A stretch of DNA of 64,000 nt from Bradyrhizobium valentinum (GTDB taxonomy: Bacteria; Pseudomonadota; Alphaproteobacteria; Rhizobiales; Xanthobacteraceae). Shown here in pieces: positions 1 to 7,831 of the stretch; position 1 is the stretch's first letter; every line of letters begins with the position of its first letter. The stretch lies in assembly GCF_001440405.1 (NCBI RefSeq), contig NZ_LLXX01000120.1, positions 27,473-91,472 of the forward strand, written 5' to 3'. The notes below the pieces were generated by a model. That model worked only from the letters and a program-made list of their open reading frames with translations, did no database searches and was not told the DNA's origin. A program made the position numbers and the translations under genes.

Positions 1-177
1 GACGTTGGCGGGTTCGGGACGGGGAACTGCTGCGTCGATCGCGAGCTCGGCGGCGCTGGCGCGCGGCGTCGTCGACTGGGCCGCCAGTGCTGAGGTCGCG
101 GACACCGTGAGGAAGGTTGCCGCGACTGCCATCAGCACGCGGTCAAATCCTGCACGATTCATCGAACAGTCACGCAT
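1..177 (-). CDS. N-terminal part of an exported protein, cut by the window edge
   Basis: The reverse strand reads from an ATG at 177 to the window edge without a stop. A second in-frame ATG lies at 162. The N-terminus has a basic start, a hydrophobic stretch (about residues 15-32, rich in Leu, Val, Ala and Thr) and an Ala-Leu-Ala-Ala-Gln site typical of signal peptidase I. After it comes a Ser/Thr/Ala/Pro-rich linker. The mature domain lies outside the window, so the function cannot be stated; cell-wall enzymes of this group often begin this way, but that is only a guess. The gene points away from the divergent region at 178-540. Confidence 0.6.
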   Translation of the reverse strand, partial: MRDCSMNRAGFDRVLMAVAATFLTVSATSALAAQSTTPRASAAELAIDAAVPRPEPANV

Positions 178-540
178 CGTCACACCCCCTTGGGCGAAAC
201 TGCTCCGGCATGGAACAGTCGTTGGTATTGCTCGTCATAGCTTGCGCGGGAAAAGCGCCGGCCTCGATTGGTTCTCGTACGCCTGCACGCCACGATCAAA
301 CGCAGACGATACATGTGCCCCTTTCATGCAGCCAGCGCCATGCGGGACAACTCACGACAAACTGACCTCAAACTACCCGTTTGCACTCGGGTCACGCGTT
401 TTTGCCACGACCCCTGCTATTTGTCTGTCACCGGCAAGCCACGGTTCAAAAGCTTCCGAATGGCTGATGTCGTTGGTTTGCCACGATCTTTGCCACGCGG
501 ACGCCATAATCGCCCGATGGCCGGCCGCTCAATTCGCGTC
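178..540. other. Intergenic region, no gene seen
   Basis: No supported gene. The stretch lies upstream of the exported-protein gene on the reverse strand and downstream of the sigma-54 regulator. It contains the 9-mer TTTGCCACG three times (401-409, 477-485, 489-497), a possible cluster of protein-binding sites. No convincing sigma-70 or -24/-12 promoter was identified. Confidence 0.4.
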
Positions 541-2040
541 TCAGTTCGCGTCCTGCGCGCCGCCTTCGGCCGGGTCGTTGGCCGCCGCCTCATCGAGCTT
601 GCGGTAGAGCGTGGAACGGCCGATCTTGAGCCGTCGCGCGACCTCCGACATCTGACCGCGATAATGCGAGATCGCAAAGCGGATGATCTCGTTTTCCATG
701 TCTTCGAGCGGCCGCACCTCGCCGGTCGGCGTCAGCATCACAAGACTGCCGGCATTGGCGAGCGGGGCTATCGGTATTTCACTACCCGAAACCATGGCGG
801 GCGCTGTCGACGGCGCGACGACCAACGGTTCGCTGTGCGGGAGCTGGCCGTCCGGAACGGCCTGGCCAACGGTCTGCGGGAAATCCGACAGGCTGAGCTG
901 GTCGCTCTCGCTCATGACGATGGCGCGATACACCGTATTCTCGAGCTGGCGGATGTTGCCGGGCCAATCGAGCTGCGCGAGATGGGCCACGGCCTCTCCG
1001 CTGATGCCGGTGATGGTGCGGTTTTCCTCGGCGGCAATGCGCGCGAGGAAGTGGCGCAGCAGATGCGGAATGTCTTCGCGCCGCATCCGCAGCGGAGGAA
1101 TCGTCAGCGGCAGCACGTGAAGCCGGTAGAACAGGTCCTCACGGAACGCGCCGCTCTTCACGAGGTTGAGCAGTTTGCGGTTGGTCGCGGAAATGATGCG
1201 GACGTCGACCTTGACCGGCTTGCGGCCGCCGACCGCCTCGACCGTGCCTTCCTGCAGCGCGCGCAGCAGCTTTACCTGCGCAGCCAGAGGCAACTCGCCG
1301 ATCTCGTCGAGAAACAGCGTGCCGCCGGAAGCTTCGACGAACTTGCCCATATGGCGTTCAGTGGCGCCGGTAAAGGCGCCCTTCTCGTGACCGAACAGGA
1401 TCGATTCAACGAGATTGTCTGGGATGGCGCCGCAATTGACCGCGACGAAGGGCTTGGACTTGCGGTCGCCGGAACCGTGGATGGCGCGGGCGAACAATTC
1501 CTTGCCGACGCCGGATTCTCCCTCGATCAGTACCGGAATGCTTGATGTGGCCGCCTTCTGCGCGGTGCGCAGTACGGCTGCCATGGTTTCGCTGCGCGTG
1601 ATGATGTCGGCAAAGGTCAGCCGGCCTTCGCGGCTATGGCGGATGCGCTGCAGTTCGCCCTTCAGCGCTGAAGCGTTGAGCGCGTTGCGCAGCGACACCT
1701 GCAGCCGTTCCAAGCCGACCGGCTTGACCACGAAATCCTGCGCGCCGGCGCGCATCGCCGAAACCACGTTGTCGATGCCGCCATGCGCGGTCTGCACGAT
1801 GACGGGGATGCTCAGGCCGGCTTCACGCATTTTTGCCAGCACGCCGAGCCCGTCGAGGCCGGGCATGACGAGGTCGAGCACGACCGCGTCGATCGCCTGC
1901 GCATCCGGGGCGGTCAGCAATGCCACGGCTGCATCGCCGCTATCGACGACGAGGGGCTCATAGCCGCACTTCTGCACCATGTTTTCAACCAAACGGCGCT
2001 GCACCGCGTCGTCATCGGCAATCAAAATGGTGGCAGCCAT
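541..2040 (-). CDS. NtrC-family sigma-54-dependent response regulator
   Basis: A 499-residue three-domain activator of sigma-54 RNA polymerase. The receiver domain (about 1-120) has the acidic pair DD at 10-11, the phosphoacceptor Asp56, Thr84 and Lys106. The AAA+ domain (about 140-375) has Walker A GESGVGKE at 174-181 and the sigma-54 contact loop GAFTGA at 221-226, followed by a Walker B-type LFLDEIGEL. The C-terminus has a Fis-type helix-turn-helix (EVARRLKIGRSTLYRKL). All residues needed for phosphorylation, ATP hydrolysis and sigma-54 contact are present. No cognate histidine kinase is adjacent, so the signal and targets are unknown. The start is the ATG at 2040. Confidence 0.93.
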   Translation of the reverse strand: MAATILIADDDAVQRRLVENMVQKCGYEPLVVDSGDAAVALLTAPDAQAIDAVVLDLVMPGLDGLGVLAKMREAGLSIPVIVQTAHGGIDNVVSAMRAGAQDFVVKPVGLERLQVSLRNALNASALKGELQRIRHSREGRLTFADIITRSETMAAVLRTAQKAATSSIPVLIEGESGVGKELFARAIHGSGDRKSKPFVAVNCGAIPDNLVESILFGHEKGAFTGATERHMGKFVEASGGTLFLDEIGELPLAAQVKLLRALQEGTVEAVGGRKPVKVDVRIISATNRKLLNLVKSGAFREDLFYRLHVLPLTIPPLRMRREDIPHLLRHFLARIAAEENRTITGISGEAVAHLAQLDWPGNIRQLENTVYRAIVMSESDQLSLSDFPQTVGQAVPDGQLPHSEPLVVAPSTAPAMVSGSEIPIAPLANAGSLVMLTPTGEVRPLEDMENEIIRFAISHYRGQMSEVARRLKIGRSTLYRKLDEAAANDPAEGGAQDAN

Positions 2041-2141
2041 GGCTCTCCCCGCACGCTACTGAATTGTATCGAATCGGGGCACTTTCGCCGATGCCGATTA
2101 ACGTACCCTTAATCGTTGAGAACGGCGAAGTTGAGGAGCAG

Positions 2142-2786
2142 CTAGACGTTGAGGTGGGGCCATACCTCCAGCGCGCCGCGATAGCACATGTCCAAGGCCA
2201 CATAGAGGATGATCGCGAGGCCGACATAGGCGATCCAGCGGTGCTTCTCCAGGAGGCGCGCGATGAAGTTGGCGGCGAGCCCCATCAGTGCGATGGAAAG
2301 CGCCAAGCCGAATACCAGAATCATCGGATGCTCGCGCGCAGCGCCCGCGACGGCGAGCACGTTGTCGAGCGACATCGACACGTCGGCGAGCGTGATCTGC
2401 CAGACGGCCTGGCCAAGTGTCTTTTTATGGCCGGCCGGGGCGGAGCCTTCGATCGTGCTTGCGGCTGAGAGACTCTGCACTTTCGGTTCATGATGATGCG
2501 ACGTACGCAACTCGCGCCACATCTTCCAGCACACCCAAAGCAGGAGAATGCCGCCGGCGAGCAACAGCCCGATGATCTGCAGCAACTGGACCGTCACGGA
2601 GGCGAAACCGATACGCAGCGCCGTGGCGGCCAATATGCCGATCACAATCGCCTTCCTGCGCTGACCCTCGGGGAGGCCTGCGGCTGCAAGCCCGATGACG
2701 ATCGCATTGTCGCCGGCGAGCACCAGGTCGATCATGATGACCTGGAAAAGCGCTGTCAGGTGTTCTGAGGAGATTAGTTCCAGCAT
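2142..2786 (-). CDS. TerC/YjbE-family integral membrane protein
   Basis: A polytopic membrane protein of the TerC family, whose members are linked to metal (manganese) efflux and tellurite resistance. It shows about seven hydrophobic segments and the family acidic signatures: DLVLAGDNAIVIGLA near the N-terminus and DVSMSLDNVLAVAG in the second half. The two halves are joined by a His-rich loop containing SHHHEPK, a plausible metal-binding stretch. I chose the ATG at 2786 because a GGAG lies about 9 nt upstream and the protein then begins MLELIS as in relatives. An in-frame ATG at 2819 would add 11 residues. The substrate is not shown by the sequence. Confidence 0.85.
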   Translation of the reverse strand: MLELISSEHLTALFQVIMIDLVLAGDNAIVIGLAAAGLPEGQRRKAIVIGILAATALRIGFASVTVQLLQIIGLLLAGGILLLWVCWKMWRELRTSHHHEPKVQSLSAASTIEGSAPAGHKKTLGQAVWQITLADVSMSLDNVLAVAGAAREHPMILVFGLALSIALMGLAANFIARLLEKHRWIAYVGLAIILYVALDMCYRGALEVWPHLNV

Positions 2787-2905
2787 GCGGGCCACTCCGT
2801 TGAAGGTCCAATCCGACATCGCAGTTCGCTTGAACTGCCAGAGGGGCCCGGGCTTGGACGTGCGTAGACAAAAGACGCAGTCAGACTGCGGAAATGTTGT
2901 TCCGG

Positions 2906-3247
2906 TTACTCAGCTTGGTTCGAGAGGGTGAAAAGCCTGACCATCTGGTCCGGCTCGATCAAAACGGAGAGGACGACGCCGATGAACGTCAGGCTTCCGG
3001 CGAGGTCGAACCACATGATGCGGAAGCGATCGCGCCGGCAAAGCAGCGCGAAGCCCGCTGTCACAGCAGCAACAGCAAACAGCAGGGTGACGATCGCGGG
3101 CGCCAGAGCATCCGCCGGCACTACGTTTCGGATACCGAAGGTCGCGATCAGCGCCACGATCAGAATGCCGGCAAACAACTCCTTGCCGCGAGCCGCAGGT
3201 GCTCGGTCATTCGTTCGGGCAATCTGACTGCGGTCCAAAAAAGCCAT
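2906..3247 (-). CDS. Small membrane protein of unknown function
   Basis: 113 residues with a basic, polar N-terminus of about 22 residues followed by three predicted membrane segments: GILIVALIATFGI, then an Ala/Val-rich segment ending FALLCRR, then FDLAGSLTFIGVVLSVLIE. I do not recognise a family. It lies upstream of the TerC-type gene on the same strand, with about 120 nt between them, so the two could be co-transcribed. The hydrophobic layout and lack of a better gene on the opposite strand support it as coding. Confidence 0.6.
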   Translation of the reverse strand: MAFLDRSQIARTNDRAPAARGKELFAGILIVALIATFGIRNVVPADALAPAIVTLLFAVAAVTAGFALLCRRDRFRIMWFDLAGSLTFIGVVLSVLIEPDQMVRLFTLSNQAE

Positions 3248-3325
3248 CGGAATCTTATTCGCGAGCTGAGATTGTGGTAGGGAACTTCACCGATCCCGGT
3301 ATTCATTCTGACTAGTTTAGTAATC

Positions 3326-3658
3326 ATGAAACGAGCGAAACATCAAGGCGTTTTCACTGAACGGCTTCCGGGCAAGGCTGCGCCCGAAGCCAAGCAATTG
3401 CGGAAACTGGCTGGGGATTGGCTCAAGCAGCGTCGGGCGGATGCCGAATTGTCGCAGGCGGATCTCGCTGCACGCCTTGGCTTGAAGTATTACACTTTCA
3501 TCTCACAGGTCGAGAACGGCTTCAGCCGAGTTCCAACTGAAATCATGGGGGCATGGGCCGACGAATTGGGTATTGAACAGGCAGCCTTCGCTAAGCATCT
3601 GTTAATATACTACGAGCCGGAATTGCACCGGCTGCTGTTCGGAGCGGAAAACAAATGA
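3326..3658 (+). CDS. XRE-family helix-turn-helix regulator
   Basis: A 110-residue DNA-binding protein. The Cro/C1-type helix-turn-helix occupies about residues 28-85: LKQRRADAELSQADLAARLG, then a recognition helix containing YYTFISQVENG. The C-terminal tail carries AKHLLIYYEPELHRLLFG. The gene overlaps the next gene by 4 nt (ATGA at 3655-3658), so the two are almost certainly translated together. It is probably an autoregulator or a small two-gene module; the partner has no recognisable domain. Confidence 0.85.
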   Translation: MKRAKHQGVFTERLPGKAAPEAKQLRKLAGDWLKQRRADAELSQADLAARLGLKYYTFISQVENGFSRVPTEIMGAWADELGIEQAAFAKHLLIYYEPELHRLLFGAENK

Positions 3659-4098
3659 GCGTCGTGGCGTTCGAGCGCAAACAGAACACCGGCGAATGGA
3701 GTGAAAGGGAGCTGAGCACCATCTTGGCGGCGCTGAGCGCGGCGACTGCGCCGGGGACCGGACGCGAATGGGAAACCGGCGTGACGGAAAGGGGCGACGT
3801 CCAGTTCTATCTGCTGAGCCCGCTGCCGGATCAGGCCTGTGAGTTGTGCGTGTCCCGGATCGGGGGCCGTTACATCCTGGAAGACGGATCGGGCCGGCTG
3901 CTGTTCGAGCATCGCAACCTCGATCTCGTGGCGCTGCACGCGAAGGCCGCCGTCCCGTCGACGTCGTGGCTCATGGTCCGCGTGATCATGTTGTGGTGTG
4001 CGATTCGTAGTGCGACCGACGAAAAGCTCGATCTGATGCTCCTCGAGGGCGAAGAGCTGTTCGTCCAGTTCGTGCCGCAGCTCGCGGCTTTCGCCTGA
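3655..4098 (+). CDS. Unknown protein coupled to the XRE regulator
   Basis: 147 residues starting in the ATGA overlap with the upstream XRE gene. No known domain recognised. It looks like a soluble alpha/beta protein with one more hydrophobic stretch (SWLMVRVIMLWCAI, about residues 102-115), and ends in an acidic, hydrophobic tail (EELFVQFVPQLAAF). Translational coupling to a small HTH protein is the arrangement seen in toxin-antitoxin and autoregulated stress modules, but nothing in this sequence identifies a toxin fold. It could equally be an effector or co-regulator of the XRE protein. Confidence 0.6.
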   Translation: MSVVAFERKQNTGEWSERELSTILAALSAATAPGTGREWETGVTERGDVQFYLLSPLPDQACELCVSRIGGRYILEDGSGRLLFEHRNLDLVALHAKAAVPSTSWLMVRVIMLWCAIRSATDEKLDLMLLEGEELFVQFVPQLAAFA

Positions 4099-4144
4099 TC
4101 TCGCAAGCCGATTTCCTGATCACCTCCCAATTTTTGAAAGTGTC

Positions 4145-6007
4145 ATGCGCGCAAAATCTGCGACCTCCCGAGCCGGCAAATCGTCCCGCAAGCCCGCCAC
4201 CAGCAGCAAGGTGACCGCAGCTAAATCCAAAACCGGCAAACTGCCGGAATGGAACCTCGCCGATCTCTATTCCGGTATCGCCGCATCTGAGATCGCCCGC
4301 GATCTGCAAAAGATGGATGCCGACTGCGTTGCGTTTGAGACGGACTACAAGGGCAAGTTGGCGGAAGGTCTCGCTGAGGACGATGGCGGCCGCTGGCTCG
4401 CCGAAGCCGTCAGGCGTTACGAGGCGATCGACGATCTCGCCGGCCGGCTCGGCTCCTATGCCGGCCTCGTTCATGCCGGCGACAGCGTCGATCCCGCGAT
4501 CTCCAAGTTTTATGGCGACGTCTCCGAGCGGCTGACGGCGGCCTCGCTGCATCTTCTGTTCTTCGCGCTCGAACTTAATCGCATCGACGATGCCGTCATC
4601 GAGCGCGCGATGCAGACGCCGGAGCTCGGGCATTACCGGCCGTGGATCGAGGATCTGCGCAAGGACAAGCCGTATCAGCTTGAGGATCGTGTCGAGCAGT
4701 TGTTTCACGAAAAGTCCCAGAGCGGTTATGCCGCCTGGAATCGGCTGTTCGACCAGACCATCTCCGGCCTGCGTTTCAAGGTCGGCGCTAAGGAGCTCGC
4801 GATCGAGCCGACGCTCAATCTGCTGCAGGACCGCGCGCCGGAAAAGCGCAAGGCCGCCGGGCAAGCGCTGGCGAAGACGTTCAAGGACAATGAGCGGACG
4901 TTTGCGCTGATCACCAACACGCTCGCCAAGGACAAGGAGATTTCCGACCGCTGGCGCGGTTTCCAGGATGTCGCGGATTCGCGCCACCTGAACAACCGCG
5001 TCGAGCGCGAGGTCGTCGATGCTCTGGTCGGCTCGGTTCGCGCGGCCTATCCGCGGCTGTCGCACCGCTATTACAATCTGAAGGCCGGCTGGTTCAAAAA
5101 AAAGAAGCTCGCGCATTGGGACCGCAATGCGCCGCTGCCGTTTGCTGCGACCGGCACGATCGCCTGGCCCGAGGCGCAGAAGATGGTGTTGACGGCGTAT
5201 CGCGGCTTCTCCACCGAGATGGCCGCGATCGCCGAGCGCTTCTTCACCGATCGCTGGATCGATGCGCCGGTGCGGCCGGGCAAGGCGCCGGGCGCGTTCT
5301 CGCACCCGACTACGCCGTCCGCGCATCCCTATGTGCTGATGAATTACCAGGGCAAGCCGCGCGACGTGATGACCCTGGCGCATGAACTCGGCCATGGCGT
5401 GCATCAGGTGCTGGCGGCGAAGAATGGCGCGCTGATGGCGCCGACGCCGCTGACGCTGGCGGAGACCGCGAGCGTGTTCGGCGAAATGCTCACCTTCAAG
5501 CGGCTATTGTCTCAGACCAAGAACGCCAAGCAGCGCCAGGCGCTGCTCGCCGGCAAGGTCGAGGACATGATCAACACCGTGGTGCGGCAGATCGCGTTCT
5601 ATTCGTTCGAGCGCGCCATTCATACCGAACGCAAGAACGGTGAATTGACGGCGGAGCGTATCGGCCAGATCTGGCTCAGCGTGCAGGGCGAAAGCCTTGG
5701 CCCGGCCATTGATATCCGGCCGGGCTATGAGAATTTCTGGATGTACATTCCGCACTTCATCCATTCGCCGTTCTACGTTTACGCCTATGCGTTCGGCGAC
5801 TGCCTGGTGAACTCGCTGTACGCGGTCTACGAGAACGCCTCCGAAGGCTTTGCCGAGCGCTATCTCGCCATGCTCGCGGCCGGCGGCACGAAGCACTATT
5901 CCGAACTGCTGAAGCCGTTCGGGCTCGATGCCAAGGACCCCAAGTTCTGGGACGGCGGGCTGTCGGTCATATCCGGCATGATCGACGAGTTGGAGACAAT
6001 GGGCTGA
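4145..6007 (+). CDS. pepF: M3-family oligoendopeptidase
   Basis: A 620-residue zinc metallopeptidase of the M3 (thimet/PepF) family that degrades short peptides in the cytoplasm. The zinc-binding HELGH lies at residues 413-417, with the third ligand Glu at about 440 in LAETASVFGE. The family C-terminal region (YENFWMYIPHFIHSPFYVYAYAFG split over about 520-545) contains the Tyr and His residues used for substrate binding. The first 35 residues are Lys/Ser/Ala-rich and probably disordered. Length fits the family, and no signal peptide is evident. It stands alone between the XRE pair and the dioxygenase. Confidence 0.93.
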   Translation: MRAKSATSRAGKSSRKPATSSKVTAAKSKTGKLPEWNLADLYSGIAASEIARDLQKMDADCVAFETDYKGKLAEGLAEDDGGRWLAEAVRRYEAIDDLAGRLGSYAGLVHAGDSVDPAISKFYGDVSERLTAASLHLLFFALELNRIDDAVIERAMQTPELGHYRPWIEDLRKDKPYQLEDRVEQLFHEKSQSGYAAWNRLFDQTISGLRFKVGAKELAIEPTLNLLQDRAPEKRKAAGQALAKTFKDNERTFALITNTLAKDKEISDRWRGFQDVADSRHLNNRVEREVVDALVGSVRAAYPRLSHRYYNLKAGWFKKKKLAHWDRNAPLPFAATGTIAWPEAQKMVLTAYRGFSTEMAAIAERFFTDRWIDAPVRPGKAPGAFSHPTTPSAHPYVLMNYQGKPRDVMTLAHELGHGVHQVLAAKNGALMAPTPLTLAETASVFGEMLTFKRLLSQTKNAKQRQALLAGKVEDMINTVVRQIAFYSFERAIHTERKNGELTAERIGQIWLSVQGESLGPAIDIRPGYENFWMYIPHFIHSPFYVYAYAFGDCLVNSLYAVYENASEGFAERYLAMLAAGGTKHYSELLKPFGLDAKDPKFWDGGLSVISGMIDELETMG

Positions 6008-6110
6008 CGGCGGCGCCCGCGGCCACGAAACGGAATTGTGATGGGCGCGGACACAATTTCAGCCGCCGTCGCCCTCCATGATGGCGGTGACGACAGAAGG
6101 GGAGTGCCCC

Positions 6111-6698
6111 ATGATCGACACCCCGACGCGGCGCGTTGTACTTGGAGCCGGAGTCTTCGCAGCCGGTTCGCTGCTCATGGCCGATGGCAGCTTGGCCCAG
6201 GCCCCGCTTGCCCTTACGCCCGAATGCCATGACGGCGACGCCGCCACAGTGCCGCAAACCGAAGGGCCATTCTTCAAGCCGTCGTCGCCTGAGCGAACCG
6301 AGCTGTTCGAAGAGGGCATGGCAGGACAGCCGATCGAACTGGTTGGCTTCGTGCTCAGTCGCGCCTGCAAGCCGCTCGCCGGCGCCTTGCTGGATTTCTG
6401 GCAGGCCGACGACAAGGGCCGCTATGACAATTCCGGTTTCCGCCTGCGCGGCCATCAATTCTCCGACGCGGAAGGGCGCTATCGATTGCGCAGCATCGTG
6501 CCCGGCATTTACGTTGGCCGGACGCGCCACATCCATGTGAAGGTGCAGCCGCGCGGCGGCCGCGTGTTGACGACCCAGCTCTATTTCCCCGGCGAGGCAC
6601 AAAACCGCTCCGACGGCCTCTTCCGCAAGGACTTGCAGATTCGCACGGCCAAGAACGCAGGATGGCTCGCCGGGCGTTTCGACTTCGTGCTCGGATAG
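6111..6698 (+). CDS. Tat-exported intradiol ring-cleavage dioxygenase-like protein
   Basis: 195 residues from the ATG at 6111, chosen because GGGGAG lies just upstream; an upstream in-frame start at 6078 has no such site. The N-terminus has a TRRVVLGAGVFAAGSL segment resembling a twin-arginine signal, so the protein is probably periplasmic. The intradiol fold shows GPFFKPSSP, the Tyr of GRYDN (about 105), Tyr134 and the pair His140/His142 in RTRHIHVKV, which match the Tyr2-His2 non-haem iron ligands of catechol/protocatechuate dioxygenases. It is shorter than cytoplasmic catechol dioxygenases and resembles the exported subgroup. The aromatic substrate is unknown. Confidence 0.87.
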   Translation: MIDTPTRRVVLGAGVFAAGSLLMADGSLAQAPLALTPECHDGDAATVPQTEGPFFKPSSPERTELFEEGMAGQPIELVGFVLSRACKPLAGALLDFWQADDKGRYDNSGFRLRGHQFSDAEGRYRLRSIVPGIYVGRTRHIHVKVQPRGGRVLTTQLYFPGEAQNRSDGLFRKDLQIRTAKNAGWLAGRFDFVLG

Positions 6699-6795
6699 GG
6701 CGTTTTCAAGCGAAGCCGGGAGTTTGCGGGCGTAAAACATTTGTTGAACGGATTGAGAAGGCCTGTTATACATATTGTATAACGGAGCTGGTGCC

Positions 6796-7077
6796 ATGAA
6801 CAAAACCCCTCGCGGCATGGAAGAGGCCTCTCGCGATTACAAGCTGGAGGACACCGCGCTTCAAATTCGGAAGATCGGCAATTCGGTTGGTGTGATCCTG
6901 CCGAAAGAGCTTCTTGCCCGGCTCAATCTCAAGGAGGGAGACAAGTTCTACCCGGTCGAGCAACCGGATGGCAGTCTGCGGCTTTCGCCATTCAACCCCA
7001 AGCACGCGCGGACCATGGAAATCGCTCGCCAGGTCATGCACGAATATCGCGATACGTTTGCAGCGCTTGCAAAATGA
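6796..7077 (+). CDS. AbrB/MazE-type antitoxin of a Doc toxin
   Basis: 93 residues from the ATG at 6796, with GGAG about 8 nt upstream. The SpoVT-AbrB swapped-hairpin signature is clear: LQIRKIGNSVGVILPKELLARLNLKEGD (about residues 22-49, read in parts). The C-terminal part (RTMEIARQVMHEYRDTFAALAK) is helical and is the expected toxin-wrapping segment. The stop overlaps the toxin start (ATGA at 7074-7077), a classic antitoxin-first operon. It should bind its own promoter DNA and neutralise the Doc protein. Doc is classically paired with Phd, so an AbrB-fold partner is a non-canonical pairing also seen elsewhere. Confidence 0.88.
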   Translation: MNKTPRGMEEASRDYKLEDTALQIRKIGNSVGVILPKELLARLNLKEGDKFYPVEQPDGSLRLSPFNPKHARTMEIARQVMHEYRDTFAALAK

Positions 7078-7460
7078 GCGAGCCAATTTGGCTCGATGTC
7101 GATGAAGTCATCGACATGCATGCCGAGCAACTGGCGATATTTGGTGGACCGGAGGGCATTCGGGATCGCGGCCTTCTCGAGTCGGCGGTTTTGCGACCGG
7201 TCAACCAATGGAATTACGGTCAGACGGATATGGCTGCACTCGCCGCGGCCTATGCCTTCGGTCTTGCTCGCAACCATGCATTTGTGGACGGCAACAAGCG
7301 TATCGCGTTCCACGCCATGATGGTCTTCTTGCGCATCAACGAGATACGTTTTGCGCCCGACCCGGCACACGCCACGGCCATTATCCTCTCCCTCGCCGCG
7401 GGCGAGGTCAGCGAGGAAAGCCTGACCCGCTGGATCCGGGATAATTGGCCTTCCGAATGA
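7074..7460 (+). CDS. doc: Death-on-curing (Doc/Fic) toxin
   Basis: 128 residues of the Fic/Doc superfamily. The active motif HAFVDGNKR sits at residues 68-76, with the catalytic-site His68 and the Doc-style DGNKR end. Canonical Doc of phage P1 phosphorylates elongation factor Tu and so stops translation; the same activity is inferred here. The N-terminal IWLDVDEVIDMHAEQL and RDRGLLESAVLRP are typical of Doc-like proteins. It is translated from the ATGA overlap with the AbrB-type antitoxin. No truncation is seen, so the module is probably functional. Confidence 0.92.
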   Translation: MSEPIWLDVDEVIDMHAEQLAIFGGPEGIRDRGLLESAVLRPVNQWNYGQTDMAALAAAYAFGLARNHAFVDGNKRIAFHAMMVFLRINEIRFAPDPAHATAIILSLAAGEVSEESLTRWIRDNWPSE

Positions 7461-7543
7461 CCCGATAGGCAGGGGGCCGTTGCCCTCCCAAACGCTTTGC
7501 GGTAATTGCACGCGAGAAACGCGGATTTTGACTGGGGATACCG

Positions 7544-7696
7544 ATGGCAGACCATAACGAAGTGGCCTACACGACCGCTGACGGCAACGACTACGAGGCC
7601 CATGAGCAGACCTATGAAGGTTTCATCATGCTGGTCAAATACGGCACCGTCGCCGTCGTGATCATCGTCGCCCTGATGGGCTACTTCCTGACCTGA
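7544..7696 (+). CDS. aa3-type cytochrome c oxidase subunit IV
   Basis: A 50-residue protein. It begins MADHNEVAYTTADGNDYEAH, then EQTYEGFIMLVKYGTVAVVIIV, and ends ALMGYFLT. The acidic N-terminal tail, the EQTYEGF signature and one membrane helix match the small bacterial aa3 cytochrome oxidase subunit IV of alphaproteobacteria. The main oxidase genes are not in the window. It lies just upstream of the transhydrogenase operon, as is common in this group. Both are inner-membrane bioenergetic components, though a hairpin separates them. Confidence 0.85.
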   Translation: MADHNEVAYTTADGNDYEAHEQTYEGFIMLVKYGTVAVVIIVALMGYFLT

Positions 7697-7701
7697 CGCC
7701 T

Positions 7702-7731
7702 CACCGCCCGCACCGCCGATATCGGGCGGTG
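7702..7731 (+). terminator. Hairpin between subunit IV and transhydrogenase genes
   Basis: CACCGCCCG (7702-7710) and CGGGCGGTG (7723-7731) form a perfect 9-bp GC-rich stem with a 12-nt loop, 6 nt after the stop of the subunit IV gene. There is no T-run after it, so it is either a weak or Rho-assisted terminator or an mRNA-stabilising 3' hairpin. Confidence 0.4.
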
Positions 7732-7831
7732 GCCGGAAATTGCACGCATGCCGGTTGCGAAACCGGTATCCAGCTAAGCGAAAAAGACGCTAGTTTGCTT
7801 GCGCGCGCCTGCCGCGCAGCGGGGAGGGCTT

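Noticed and set aside
268..1545. 425-residue forward frame opposite the sigma-54 regulator
   Set aside because: It is antisense to a regulator with all motifs present; composition is Arg-rich and shows no domain.
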